The notes beneath the pieces are model-generated. The model did not search any database. It was not told the origin of the DNA and was given only the letters and a program-made list of their open reading frames with translations. Positions 1 through 14,220 of a stretch of 64,000 nucleotides of DNA are shown here, piece by piece. The first letter of the stretch is position 1. Each line of letters opens with the position of its first letter. The DNA comes from Metopolophium dirhodum (taxonomy: Eukaryota > Arthropoda > Insecta > Hemiptera > Aphididae): contig NC_083564.1 in NCBI RefSeq assembly GCF_019925205.1, positions 31,534,447 through 31,598,446 of the forward strand. Direction: 5' to 3'. Both the position numbers and the translations under genes were made by a program.

Positions 1-3000
1 CTGATTAATATATATTATGCGTCATATACACGTGCTCGTAAAATGTACATACGTCGGGACGAATCATCCCCGTGGAATATAATATTTTATGGATACAGCT
101 CGTGATTTGTCTTTGTACAGATTTATATATTGTACATTTCACATTTCACGTTTTGCACATATCGTAGGTACGTGTGCAATTCAATACTAAAAAGTAATTA
201 TTAAAAGAGCGTGTTCTACCTTTTATTATAGTAATTTTTATATGTAGTGCATTTTTTTTTAAAGAATTTTCGCTGACATGACTTTTTGAAGTGTAATTAT
301 CGCTGAGTGTAGGTAATAGCGGAAACCAATGTCACGGGAGCACATTTTTTTTCTTCAAAAACGGTCAATATTGATGGTGTCTTGAGAAATTCCGTATGTT
401 ATAATATAATGCGATTATTATACTTTACAATAGTGTTCTTTCTAAAAACATAATTTTTAATATTAAGCAATAATGGAAATAGCATCGATACTACAGTAGG
501 AACTACAGAGTGTAAATTATATATATTATTTTGAATTTTGATTAAATGTATTCAAAAGTCATGTGCAATAAAATCATATAATATGAATATGATCGAAAAA
601 TGAATGAAATATTATACATCAACATGTGTATAAGCAGCTTTGTTGTAAATAAATTAAATGTTAATATATTATTAGCTGTATAAATATTATGTTTATATGA
701 TAAGTTTTTTATTATTTGTTCGAATAAATCGTATTGTAAATATACATGACATGTATCCTGAAATTTATATACGCATTTGTATAATGAATTAATTAAAACA
801 TAAAAATTTAAATATCAATTAAAATCATAAATTTCATGAATCATAATACTATATTGATATGGAGGTATCCACTAGTCTTGTGAAATTCCAAACAATTCAA
901 TAACATTCCATAGATAGGTACCTACTTGTTTAGCAGGATAGCTCTTACGGTTTCCTGCAATGTATATTAACTGTTAACATTATATTGATATACTCTATGT
1001 ATGTAATATAATGTATATACCATGGATAATATTTATATAAGAATTCTTATAATATCTAAGTAGGTGGGTATACGACTTATCAATTATTTATCATATTAAT
1101 ATTTTGCGTCACTAATAATAGTAATAAATATTTTACTCAACGTTACAATATGGAAATATTTAATTAGTTATTTTTTCCTCGAATAATATTACTCTCGGAT
1201 TATATTGTATAATATATTATATGACATGACGTTTAAAATAAGTACATACACACATAATACATCACACAACTTTGGTATTAGCGGTATTGAATATCGATAT
1301 CCTATGTACACATAGCCCATATACGTACATGTTGTCATCAATGAAGTTAAACATTCAATTGTGATGATGATGCATGAAGTTTTCAAGTTTAAAATGCAAT
1401 GAAGTGCCTATATCGAGTTTACTATCAGACAACGACAACCACTAATCAGTATACTAGGTACCTACATATTATTATTACGTTAATTTTTAATAATAAAATA
1501 ACCCTCGACAGCACTGACCGGTGGAAGAGAGATTTATATAAATTAATTTCTATGTGTGGGTTACGCTGTTACATATTATAAAATAATAATGATACATTGA
1601 TACACGTATGATAAAATATAAATGATTTAATGAACAGTTATCGGATTAATTTGATGGTAATGAGTAATGGAGATAAAGTCTATATGTAATGATTATTGAG
1701 CGATATATTATTCTGGAAACTATAGTACATAATATAATACACCATGGTATTACATGGTAACAATACTTTATTTTAGTAATTTTACTCCTATACACTATTA
1801 ACACCGGAAAAATTGTTTTCGATAATATCATCATAAATAAATAGATACATAACATAACTGACTATCAATGAACCATATCGTTTGTATGTATTTCGCACAC
1901 ACATTTCTTTATCCGACACCCATATCGTAACAATAGGACGGTGTCTGCCACATATGTTTTTACTTAAATCCATAGCTCTATGACTACACTTTAAAAACAC
2001 TAGAAAATCAAAATTATTCGGTAGGTTTGTACACACAATTTAAACATTTAATTTATTTTACTCGCTTCGTATTCAGTTATCGATCAAATACATTTGGTAC
2101 AGACTACAGGGATTAGTGTAATTTACTCTAATTATTATTATGGTTAAGCGTTCACTATACCAAGGTACCTAATTAGTAATTATATATATTTTTTTATATT
2201 TAAATTTTAAATCGATTATGATTGTGTATGATCTATATTATAAAAATATTATAATCAATAACCAAATATAAACAGTTTATGTATAGGTAATAATGATGCA
2301 TATACATAATACATTACTTAAAATAATTTAGTATTATTTAACGATCATTAAACATTAATAGTTAATACCAAAGAAATAACATCAACGCTAGGATTTTATA
2401 GAATCATAGAAATAGCTGAAAAATGTAATTATAACTAACAATGTGATAGTGTGTGTTCTTATCAATGTTACATTAATTGTTTTTAAATATATAATTAACT
2501 TATATTTAAAAAAAAATGTATTTCACCTAATTAAAGAAAAATATAAATAATTGATTAAGAGTAAAAATAATTAGGTACACTAGCTGTCTGTATTTTCTGT
2601 GACTAGTAAACATTTTATTTCAATAATCATAGTACACACTATACCTAGTATATTACCTTTATAAAATGTTGAAAATTCAGAATGTCTTATAAAATGAGAA
2701 TTTAATAGTATGCTTTGTCGTAGATCTCAGTTTTATACAACTATACAAGTATATGGGGGATATTATAATTTATGGTTTTAACACAATTTAAATTGTTAAC
2801 ATAAAATATTATGATATATAAAATAAGTATTCCTATCAAAATTTCAAAAATTACAGATTCATTTCAACAGGCTTCTGTACTCCAGGTCCAACCGCTCTTC
2901 CCTTGTGAGGGTCCCGCGTACGGCTATATATAAAACTAATTAAAGTCGACGTAAATATTTTAGGTCATTATTTAATAATTATCGTAATTTTGCAAGTTGT

Positions 3001-4300
3001 CCAAAAGCATTCAAAATTAACTCTATAAAAGAAATTTATCACATTTAAATTAGAGATTCGATTTGCACAGGCCAAAAGTTTGCTCTTGTAATTGTTTCTA
3101 TTCTGTAATATCGATTTAAATTTATTATCGTAGTTGATTATTGCTTTCAAACGAAACACACGCCTCGGCAGCACGCGATTTTCATGAAATAAAATTGTAA
3201 TATTACACGAGCTCGTCAGCTGCATATAATATTATGTAGTATATTATGCAAGGGGAGGTATTTTAAGGTATGTGACTTAAAAGCGCTATCGTAAAAAACG
3301 ACTTATGGCCCAACGTATATGTATAGTTTTTAGTCATATATACTCATATATTATACAGCCATATAGGTATACCAATATCTCGGTTATGTTGTAGATAATA
3401 TACTCGACCTTTCATTTTATATGCAAATTATTAGCGTTCAGAAGAATGTAAGTTGTATTAATATTGATTTTTCGTAAACATTTGTAAACTACAGAAAAAA
3501 AATGTGAATAAAATATATTATATACGATGAATTTTGTTTAAACTATGTTTTTTTAAATTATAAATTTCGATCCATAAAATAAAACGCGTTGTTATTGCGT
3601 ACTAGGTACCTAAAGTTACAATAATTCCAAAAAAATATTAAATCAGAAAGATGAATATATAAAAATAAGTACATATATACATCAGTGTAGGACGTAGGTA
3701 TCTACCTACTATAGAAATGTCGCAGTATAATATTATATATTTTAATATTTATATTTATATTTATATACCTAACCTAACGCGTACATATTTTGTCAAATAA
3801 AAATATAAAATAAACATATCGTTATAAATTGTCAGAACTCTTCTCGTAATGATCAACAGCATAATAATATTATATAATAATAATAACATATCAAATAATA
3901 ATATCGTATTACGTCCGCTACTCGCGTGTAATATATTATTATTATTATGGTATAGCTACTTGGCGTTCTTTCCTCCTCGTAAATAGACAGTTTAATAGTA
4001 ATACTATAATAATCAAAATCAAACTGTGAATAAGGTGCTCATCGTTCGTATTGCGATGTTTTTCGTAAAATTCCCAGCCACGAGTTTTATCAATTTTTTG
4101 TCACGCAGTATACTGGTACATTAAATACGTACCTGTACGTAGTATACTATAACCATAATATACATATATTTAGCCGTTATATTAATTTCCTATGTGTATT
4201 CCGTTTTTTTAATTTATATTTGTTTTCATTGAATGTCGTTGTGTGCGTAAAAAAAAATTATAAAAAATGCAGTGTACCTCTATATATCTATTATATATAT
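1..4300. other. AT-rich non-coding DNA
   Basis: Apart from the possible minus-strand exon at 2851-2923, I see only short AT-rich open frames of random character. TAGGTACCTA occurs at 915, 1455 and 3603. A CpG-containing islet without a clear gene follows at 4310-4440. Confidence 0.6.
2851..2923 (-). CDS. Possible terminal coding exon of an unidentified gene (partial)
   Basis: An islet of mixed-composition DNA in an AT-rich stretch. On the minus strand it follows an acceptor-like TTTTATATATAG and is open for 23 codons, ending KGRAVGPGVQKPVEMNL then TAA. A second frame is also open (reads TREERLDLEYRSLLK, then TGA). Both look more protein-like than the surroundings. A minus-strand AATAAA lies about 230 bases downstream (near 2617). 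No partner exon was found in the window. The alternative is a fragment of a dispersed repeat. Confidence 0.2.
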
Positions 4301-5966
4301 GTAATATTAAAACGACCGAAAGTTAGAAGGCGCTTTGAGCGGAGAGTTGTACGTGCTGACGCGATTGGTGCGTGGACGGAGATGCGCGAGACCGTTGTAC
4401 GCGGCTACAAAAGTACCGGCTTTTGGGCTGCTTGTGATTTAATAATTATTTAACTCTTTGCGGGATAACATATACGCCTTGCCGGACACTAGTGAACAAG
4501 GTAACGTTAATATATATATATTTTATTTTTTTATTTTCTTCGCGTGTATAATAATATATTAATACATTATAATATATTGATTGATTATAATTATTATCAC
4601 ACTCGTTGGTATAATATTATGTAGGTATATTACGATAATATATTTTTTTGCGTCTGATGAATTCGTTGTTAGAATTTTATTTTAGCATAACAATATATCC
4701 ACTCGGTCATATTTTAAATGCACATTTATTCGGTTTAATATTATTATAATAAAAATGTGTAATCATGTGATATATACTATAAGATGTGCAGATATTTACC
4801 GTTTGTTATTATTTTTGATCGTAACGTGAATTTTGTTAAACATTTAGTAGGTTAAACTCAAAAAACGAACATTTTAATTCACTCAGTTTTTAGTTTGTTC
4901 TTAATTTTCAAGAATCACAATTATTTAGATTTTAGATATTCTTTGAATTTGAATTTTTAAATTCAATCTCAAAAACCACTATAATGGATTAGAACATCAT
5001 AATAATTACAATTTAGAAATACATTTAAATCGATTCAATTGCATATTTACAATACCATAAGCCTGTTACAAAATAAATTAAAAATTCTTTGTTAATTTTT
5101 TATTTTAAAATGATACACCTATTATTGTTTTATTCTCACACTGAAATATAATATTTTGTTTTTCCTACAACTTTATACCTAACAGCAATATTATTATTTA
5201 TAAGTTTATAGTAATATTATAATATGAAATATGAATAACATACCAAACCAAAACCCAATAATTTTATTAGATTATTTTTAAGTTTCCAACATGTTAGGTC
5301 TATTATTTTATACAGCCATAAATTATTTAGTTTTCAACGACTTTAAAATATCTTTTTAATTATTAAAGCATATAATATTTTTTGCTTATATACACATGTT
5401 TGTTCAGGACGGTTTAACATATTATTACTATAATATTATTTTAATAACCGAAATAAAATAACTACAATATACACACAATATGATTGCAATCTACAATATT
5501 AGAGTGTACTTTATTTACTTTTCACAATTTTTAATGGGTATAAATTATATTATTTCGGTTTAATAATATATCATAATGTATACAATTAATAATGGTCTTA
5601 AGTACAAACAATTCCTAGAATTTATAAAATGCATTTCGTTAGGAAAAATGCTTGTTATTATTAGTACCTACCGTAAATTATAAAAAAAAGAGTATTTAAA
5701 ACATAATATTGTAACATGTACCTACGCGTATTTAAAATCGATTGGGTGATATTAATTTTTTTTAGGTATAGTAGGTACCCGATTTACAAAATGTTTTGTT
5801 GAATACGATTGGAATCGAAACATTTCTCATAACACTCATTGCAGTTTTTTTATAATTGAAATTTAAATATACTATACATATTCAAACTATACAATGTATT
5901 GTAAATATGTCATATTTGTATCAGTTCTAAATTATTTCCAGTGCAAATTAATTATCAGTTACCATT

Positions 5967-6029
5967 TTATTAAAATATTAATAATACTATATTATATCTA
6001 ATATAGTATTGAACATCATATTTTAATAA
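5967..6029. repeat. Long AT hairpin
   Basis: A perfect 12-bp stem (AATACTATATTA 5983-5994, TAATATAGTATT 5999-6010) with a four-base loop, extended by an outer stem TTATTAAAATAT (from 5967) against ATATTTTAATAA (6018-6029). The shape is precursor-like, but the AT content makes chance possible. Confidence 0.6.
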
Positions 6030-6779
6030 ATATAATATAGTAGTTATATAACTTCAGGTAATTCAAATTATTACCTTTAGACGATGTTATGACCGGATTA
6101 CAAAAAACACGCCTTAAATTATTTTATAACAACTAATATTATGCTTAAAGAGATTCGAAAATCACAGTTTTTAATAGCTAAGGAGTATGTATAGGCAAAA
6201 TATAGGCTAGACATTATATAATATATTGTTATATATTATGTTAAATCAATCAATTTTTATTTTATCATACCAATTGTTTCGATTATCGTCTCAATAGAAG
6301 TTATGTTAAATTTGGATTTAAATCTTACGAATTTCGGGAATCTCCTTGAATTCCATTTATTTATCCGAAAAAGCGTAATTCACAGTTGAATATACTATCT
6401 TCAAATGTTTACGTTTTTAGGACAAATTGTGATAAGCTTAAGTTCGAACTCGTTAAAGGTTGTTTGTATAGAATCGAAAAAAGACTAGACGAGGGATTTA
6501 AACCTGTTTTAATTCTTTGTCTCCCCATATTAGATCGGCCGTTGCGTTAGAATAAAAACAGGACTTTTTAGCAGGAAAACTGTCCTTTTCGGATCCTGTT
6601 TGTGATTTTTATTGTGTACAATATAATCGTATACAACTTACAATTAGTGACAGTGTACATACAAACACAACGTGTTCAAATAAAATACGACTGCGTTTAT
6701 AATTAAAAAAAAAAAATTATGTTTTGACCTGCTATATAACAATTGACAGTTGTACGCAATTGCTGAGTATTTATAATTG

Positions 6780-7520
6780 CATTCATTTTTAATTTTTGTA
6801 CCACCGTATCAAATCTGTTTGCGCACAAACTTTGGCGCGATAAAAACGCGAAACTTTCGAGAGGCACATATTATACATTATGTGAAGTTTAAAATGATTT
6901 TAGCCAATGTTCGGAAAACGAGTGGAAAATCGCCGCGGAAAGGAGACTGCGAACGAGAGAAATTGCCCGCGAGGAGTAATCGGCGTTAAAAATTTGGGGC
7001 GTGAGCTTCAAAATAATAAACACATTTATGTTTAAGTAATTTTTGTTTTCACTGAGTTGCAGCTAGCGATATTATCGCTCGTAATATTACGAATTCTTAC
7101 GTTCCGCGGCGTGCATCGGGTCTCGACGTTTATAATATTATGTCGTATCGCGTAGTTTTTATAGTCGAGATTTCATAATATTTATATGAAAACAGTTTTC
7201 GACAAATATATAATTATTAATTATGTATAATATTATATATATTATACAAATAAATTATATACATATTATTAGTCTTTTCGGAAACGATGAAACTTTCTCA
7301 GCGAAAAAAATTAATACCTAAAACGAGCTGCAATAAAATAACCAACACCGTCGATCGAGCCATCCGAGCGATCCTAACGACGACGACGACGACGCTTTGC
7401 CTTCTCGATGCGTAATAATATATATATTATTATTATTATAAAAGCGACCCCCATCGGACCATCGTCACAGACGTCACGGCGGTATAATAATATGCTATCA
7501 TCATCATAATAATAAATTAA
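6780..7520. promoter_or_regulatory. CpG-containing patch
   Basis: Contains GC-richer stretches (AAATCGCCGCGGAAAGG near 6928, GTTCCGCGGCGTGCATCGGG near 7101), a short CGA triplet run at 7378-7394 and GACGTCAC near 7470. The 70-residue frame at 6777-6989 is short and has no family features. No gene is recognised. Confidence 0.2.
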
Positions 7521-10500
7521 TAGTCCCCCACGCATTAATTAATTTTTACTATATTTTATTGTGTAGGGTCGCGACGTGTCAAACGTGGTATACAATAATA
7601 ATATAATGTACTCTAAATGAGTTTTTGATGAATTATGTTACGACGAAAACCGCAATAACTGTATCTATAACTGTCACTATATGTAGTTCGATTCACGCTC
7701 GTGTCGTAGGAGAAATTTCAAATTGACAATTACATATCGATATTATTAATATAATATATCTTACAGATTGAATCGCCAAACTCTATTTATTATCCCACAG
7801 CATTTTACGAATTTATTAAAAATATTCTGATTAAACATTTTTTTGTAACACTCAAAGACCGTAATATTGTTTGCAAATTTTCGGAATTGTTTTATGATGT
7901 TTGTCCCGTAGAGATAGGTACAAACTTTTTTTTTCGGATAAGAACCTCCTCTTTTTACTGCAAATGATTTTTTTGAATATTATGTTGATGAATATATTTT
8001 TTTAATTCAAACGTGTAGTTTATGTATTATATAATTATATATTATCTACTATACTAAGATAATATATTATTTTGTATTTGAAAACTTGGACAAAAGTAAA
8101 CTTGAAAATGTCAAAAATTCATAATTTTGATTAGATACCTGATGCGTATAAATAAATGTGAAATATAATAAAGAGCACGCTTGTTGAATCGCCGCATAGC
8201 TATATATATATAACCTTCGCATTACGCGTCCTTTTTCTTTTTCGTCTATAATAATATTATTGGTACTTCGATTAGAGCACATAAATCTTTTAGGTAGTAA
8301 CTATGGTTTATGGTTATGGTTAACACGGTGTGCTATGTGGAACCCGGATATTAAATAAATTATTATCAAACGTTAGTCGCACACATAAAGCAGCTATAGT
8401 ATTACTTCTCGGACTGTGTTCTGAGTGCAGTGTACCTAGTATATAAAATATAATATATATAGAACTATAGAGTATCAGTGTTTAATATGTAAACGCGCGA
8501 TTACTTACTTAAAGTTAAATGGAAAAACTTGTTACGTCTATATTCCGCACAATTACGCATTGTTAACTGGCGTTTCGATCGTGATAAAACTCAATTTGCC
8601 GCGTTATTCATTATATATTATTATACGGAGTAGATCCTAACGAGACATCAACAACTCTGCACACGAGAGTATTGTTTAAAAATGTATTTCTACTTTCGAG
8701 AGGTGTGTCATAGCCTATAGGTATTTTAGGTGAGTGTTGAACGGTTGCCTTCACTGGCTGTTTTCGACACTTAAATAATTAGATACTATATGCATAGTCT
8801 ATAGTAGCCCTCAACCAAAATATGTAGCAATACTTGACCTGAACGACTGTTTACAGCACTTAGCAAAAAAGCACACCTGGTACAAAGAGGGGGGAGTGGA
8901 TTTTGACGAGAACATTTTTTTATTAAAATTTTTTTTTGTCAATTTACAATGTATGCCGCTTATAAATATTATCATTGAAAAATGAAAATATTGTATTTAT
9001 TATTTTATTATATGGATTTATTTTTATTTTCATTATTTCCTACAGTAACTATAACCGCGTCCATGACATATGTTGTCACATATTAACCTTCCCTATTTTA
9101 AGTCAGATGTGGTGTTGTGGTATTGTATAATATATATTAAGTGAAACTGGTGCATTTTGCTTTAGGTTTTTTGGGGGAATTGGTACAAAAAGGTAATTTT
9201 GAGGCCAACTATTATATGCCATTTTAAGTACCTGTTTTATTCTACATTATCGTTTATGCAATCATCATTACTCATTAGGTATATTACTATATAATACGTT
9301 TAATTTGATTGATACAAATTTGATCGCATTCGAAACGATTTAAAATTTTAGTTTGATGGGTTTTAACGGGTTTTAAAAGGACTATATATGCATATTGTAG
9401 GTATAATATAACATTCCAAGTTTGTAGTCATTACATGTATTTACCGTTTTTTAATTTTAATAATTTGACAGAAATCACCATTATATTTATTATTTAGTTC
9501 TAATAGAAATATAATTTTTAATAATAACATATTATAACAACATTGTAAATTAGGTAGCGTAGTTTTTAAAAACCCAAACCATATAATTTATAGTGAGTCA
9601 GTCAAAAACATAATTTGATACAATAACATACATTATTTTATGAAATACCTGTTGAGTATACCAGCTATTACCAGTATAAATTACCACCACGAGATTTAGT
9701 GTCTTTAAAATGCTATCTAGGTTTTTTGTTATACATTGAAATAAAATAAAATAAATTGATAGAACTAGGTAATTTAAGTTATAAATTTGATTACGTATTT
9801 ACACGAAGCAAAGGTATGAAAATTATATAGAAGTATCTATAGTTTATGTATCACTGATTGTTTGGTGAAGGATGCAATTGTGAGACAATTTTTTACGACC
9901 AAGAAATGAAAGTATAAAACTTAAACTCACAAGTGACAATGTGAAAAGTTTCAATTGTTAACCATAGAAATAGACCACTTGGTTCACATATCAAATAGAA
10001 TGTTTGCTCAGTTCAAACAATCGAATATTATTTTTTTTTTAAAGGTTTTTTACACAGAAGCTAATAAAATATACAACTATACTGCAAGTACAGCTGATGA
10101 TCACTATTATAAAAATATTTGCTATAGATTTCGCCAATATATAAATTTAAATTCAAAAATTCACATTAACAGTACAGAATAACCACATTTTTAAGTTAAG
10201 AATAATTCACTTTTTTTAATCATTGAACTAAAAAATATTAACTCTTTTAGAATCGATTCTTTCTCTCTGTCAGAATTTTTCCAAAATATTATGTAATGCT
10301 AAATAAAAAAATTGTTTTTTAATATTCTTTGAATATAACAATGAGTATCATATTATTAATTAAATAGTACCTATATTAATTTGATTTTTTTATAATGTTT
10401 TGTCGTTAAATTAATTTTAAGTTTAAAAAGTATTTATTTTTACTTTTGAAATATACTTATTTTTAGATATACTTTTGACTTTTGTACTATTAAAAATACA

Positions 10501-11212
10501 ATTGAAAAACTACAATTATAACTTGAAATTAATATCATATTATATTAATGAAAATACTTAAACGTAAGAAATGTCGAATTATTATTTTCACGGAAATGGA
10601 ACACTTAAAACATTTAAAACGTATATATTATATCGTCAATGTAGTTGTGTGGGTTAGTATTAAATTTTTTCCAGAAGAGAAAACCATTAACCGCGTTGTA
10701 CCTACTTTATGGATTTCGCAACCATCGTGAGTTTTATTTCAGACGCCTTAAATTTTAGATTTTTTTGTTTTTAAAACCTATAGTAGGTACACTATACTAC
10801 AATAACTTAATCAATGTGAACTAATTTGGTGTATTATCTAGTTTTTGAAAATGTAAACTTGGAACTGTGCAATCCCCTAAGAAGTGTGTGAGAGCGTGTT
10901 GAAACGCGTCGGGCGTAAAATAAAAATAAAAACCGGCGCTAATTCTTTTCGTTGTCGAATTGGGACTTCGCGTATACAATATCATCCTCGTTCTCCGCAC
11001 GTATAATAAAAGGGGTCGGGGGGGACTTGACTGGATTTCGCCTCTGGGAATCATAATCATTTATCAAGTTTTAAAAAACACAAAAACGGTAAAGGAGAGG
11101 GGTCGGAAAATATGGCAAAACTGTGTATTTACAATAATAACAGCAGTGCCGGAGAAAGACATTCTTTTTTTTTATAAAGAGATTAAGCTTCCAAATATTT
11201 TGTTCCTTAGGC

Positions 11213-11381
11213 CAGTGGTTCTCAACCTATTTTTTTCGTTGCACCCTTGGGTGTCTTATGAAAATCCCGGGGCACACTACACGTATACACTCTATAGTTA
11301 TTATAATATGTATGGATATATTTTCAATAATTTAGCGGCACACCGAAGGCCAGTTCGCGGCCCACTGGTTGAGAACCACTG
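11213..11381 (+). mobile_element. Short non-autonomous hAT-type element
   Basis: 169-bp element with terminal inverted repeats CAGTGGTTCTCAACC and its exact complement at the far end (15 of 15). It is flanked by CCTTAGGC (11205-11212) and CTTTAGAC (11382-11389), matching at 6 of 8 positions, as expected for an old 8-bp hAT target duplication. The termini resemble those of hAT elements in many animals. There is no transposase; the 148-residue frame running through it is accidental. Confidence 0.75.
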
Positions 11382-11390
11382 CTTTAGACG

Positions 11391-11440
11391 TTATACCACA
11401 GATTAAATGATTAAATCTTTTATTTAATCTGTGGTTATAA
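11391..11440. repeat. Hairpin next to the hAT-type element
   Basis: TTATACCACAGATTAAAT (11391-11408) pairs with ATTTAATCTGTGGTTATAA (11422-11440) with one extra base; the loop is 13 bases. It sits directly beyond the hAT-type element. Confidence 0.75.
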
Positions 11441-13239
11441 GTACTATGCTTGTTGCTTATCTATACGTATGTGGTAAGGACGTAAGGTGGTTCTCACGAA
11501 TGTTCACGATAGTTGACAGTTGTTGTATAATAATATGGGATCGAAAATATCAAATATCAATGTCCCATATCGAAAAATATTGACTAGATTATTGCCAAAA
11601 AAAAATAATGTCAATATTTCATAATTTCATATTTTCATTAATACTAGATCGATTGGTAGAAATTCTACCAGATTTACCGTTTTAATAGTAAGATCAACAC
11701 GCTCTAAAATATTGCATTTCTTAGCGCGTGTATTGATCTCTTTTTCATTCGTATGATCGTTTTATTAGGGGAAAAAAGCGGTATTTCATATTTTAGTTTT
11801 TGAGTTAATACACGCTACAAACATACAGACATTGCCTTTCGAAGTACATTTGAATAACAAACAATAATTCTCTATTATTTTCATATATTATATATTTTAT
11901 ATAAAATAAAGGTTAGTTTCCTGCTTTTTGTATTTCGTATAAAACCTCTGACTTCGACCAAAATAATTTTTTTTTAATCTGGACAGATGGCACTGAATTT
12001 ATATTTTTTAATTTTACCTGACTTAACAGCCACATATATGTACAATATTTTATTTGTGTAACTCTACTCGACAATATAATACCTTCCAATGATATATCTA
12101 TTCGTCCCCTACTACGGACAGTTATTGGTGTGAGCAAAAAATAGTTTGCGTATTGATATATTATATTATATATTTATATTTTACAATAAAGCTAAATCTA
12201 CCAATCAGTAATTTACAATGTTCAGTCTCTATAGAGTTCTCTCTACTCGTATCCATAGTAACTTGCAGGTTGGCACAGTGTATATAGCTTTATAGGTCCT
12301 TATCTGCGCATAATATATCCATACTCCATGGGCTATCTTTGAGTGACCTAAACGTAGTCTGATGATAATTACTTCATCTTTGCGATTGAATGAATGGGGT
12401 TTAGGACAGTAAGTATGTGGTAGTATTTTTGATTTCTCCGAGTTCGTTATTTGGTGTACGCCGCCATTCGGATTCCCATACAATAGGTACAATAGGTGCT
12501 AATATTCCTATGAATGTCAACGAGTGAGTATTTCCGTCATAGGAATCTAGTTTAATAACTCAGAAACTCTCTCGATTTTTGATTTAGATACATTAAATTG
12601 TTCAAATATAATCTTCTGCTTAACAATTTAGGTTAAAATAGTAGGTAGGTAAAAAAGGTTGGTTCGCGTTTAAAACAAGTTTGTAAAACCACGGAACTCT
12701 TCTTATAGAATGGTATGATACATATAAATAAATTAAAGCACGAGGCTTATGTAAAGTATACTTAAATGTTCCCAAAATCAGAGTTTGAATAAGTTCATTA
12801 TCAAAGGAAAAAAGCAAATTTAAGTCTCTTTTTCAAATATTATGCACCTACACTAATATGATGCTTCATATGTAGACCGCTCCTACTGGTATATACGATG
12901 GTTCTCAGCGGTTGTATCTACTGACCTACTAAGTAACAACTTGCATATTCTATGTATCGAGCTTAACCTTAAATTAGGAAATTCAAATAATTCCGTATCC
13001 CATTTCTCGAAATGAAAAATGCATGCTCCGTATAATGCTCGATAATATACAACTGTATATTATAGGCAAAAAATATAATATATGGCATTTTCGTTCCACG
13101 CATCTCTATTGTATATTATTATTATTATATCATACGCACACTGCAGTATATTCGTCGATGTACGATATTGATAATAATAACGATAATATCGTAATGAATT
13201 TATACAATCGTACACTATTATAATATATGACTATAATAT

Positions 13240-14220
13240 AATATATTATTATGATGATGTACGACCGCGCTATGGATACGCGAATTCCGAAATCAATTTG
13301 AAATCTCCGACGATATTTTCGGATTTGACCAGGAGAACCTGGACCGCGTGCCGCCCCGTAACATTATTATTGTCGTCGTTGTACATTATACTATTATTAT
13401 TATTGTTGTGCGCTATGAAAAATGAGTTCTTCCGTTGTACACGCCCCCCCTCCCCCCACCCCTCAGCCGTATAATAAATTATTATTATTAATAATATAAT
13501 ATTATACTTATAATATAGTATCGATATCGCCGACGAATATTTTTACGGTATTAAAATATATTATTGCGCACGTTACGTAGGTACCTTTTTCAAGAGCGAT
13601 ATTTGTCATGTAATCTTAATAATATATATAATACTATTGTGTGATTTTGCCGTGATATATATATTTCATTTAGAACCATCCCCATGTTATAATAATATTA
13701 TATCCGTAGCAGTGTAGTATTATTATAACGATTTTAGTATGACGTATAATTCTGGTATTCGTATCGCTAACACTATAAATACAGATGTCATCCATCCTTC
13801 CCGCGAGTAGGACGGTCCGTCGTTGTATCGAACCTAATCAATTCTTCGGCCGTCGATTCGCTCTCTCTCTATTATAATATTATATATACAAAAGCCGATA
13901 CATATTACATAATATATTATAATATTATTATATTATACTGTTATGTAGACTGCTATATGCAGTGCAGCGTGGCATATAGTGTCGTTGGCCATTTACGGAG
14001 ATGAGATGCGATTACCATCGCTGACGGGTCTAATTAAATTAACAACTTTATTTTATTAGAGATAGGAATGTAAATGTATTCCGGCGGCGGAGACCTTTTC
14101 AGACCGCATGGATTACTGTTATCGTGTAGAGGTACCTATATCTCCACTCGGCGAGTCGTTTCTACGTGCAACGGCATATTATAGTATGTGGGGCGATAAT
14201 ACATCGAGCGCAGAATATTT
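13240..14220. promoter_or_regulatory. CpG-containing patch
   Basis: GC-richer islands alternate with TAATATTAT-type DNA. Noticeable parts are a C-rich run at 13441-13469, GACCAGGAGAACCTGGACCG near 13327 (containing the inverted pair CCAGG/CCTGG), and TCTCTCTCTAT near 13862. No credible reading frame. Confidence 0.2.

Larger units (their letters stand above)
4450..11200. other. AT-rich non-coding DNA
   Basis: Contains the hairpin at 5967 and the CpG patch at 6780-7520. DNA at 8820-9200 has GC-rich words (AAGAGGGGGGAGTGGATTTT near 8884), possibly a transposon fragment. No gene seen. Confidence 0.6.

Noticed and set aside
10960..11406. 148-residue + strand open frame
   Set aside because: It runs through the hAT-type element and poly-T tracts; no domain character, and it ends inside the adjoining hairpin.
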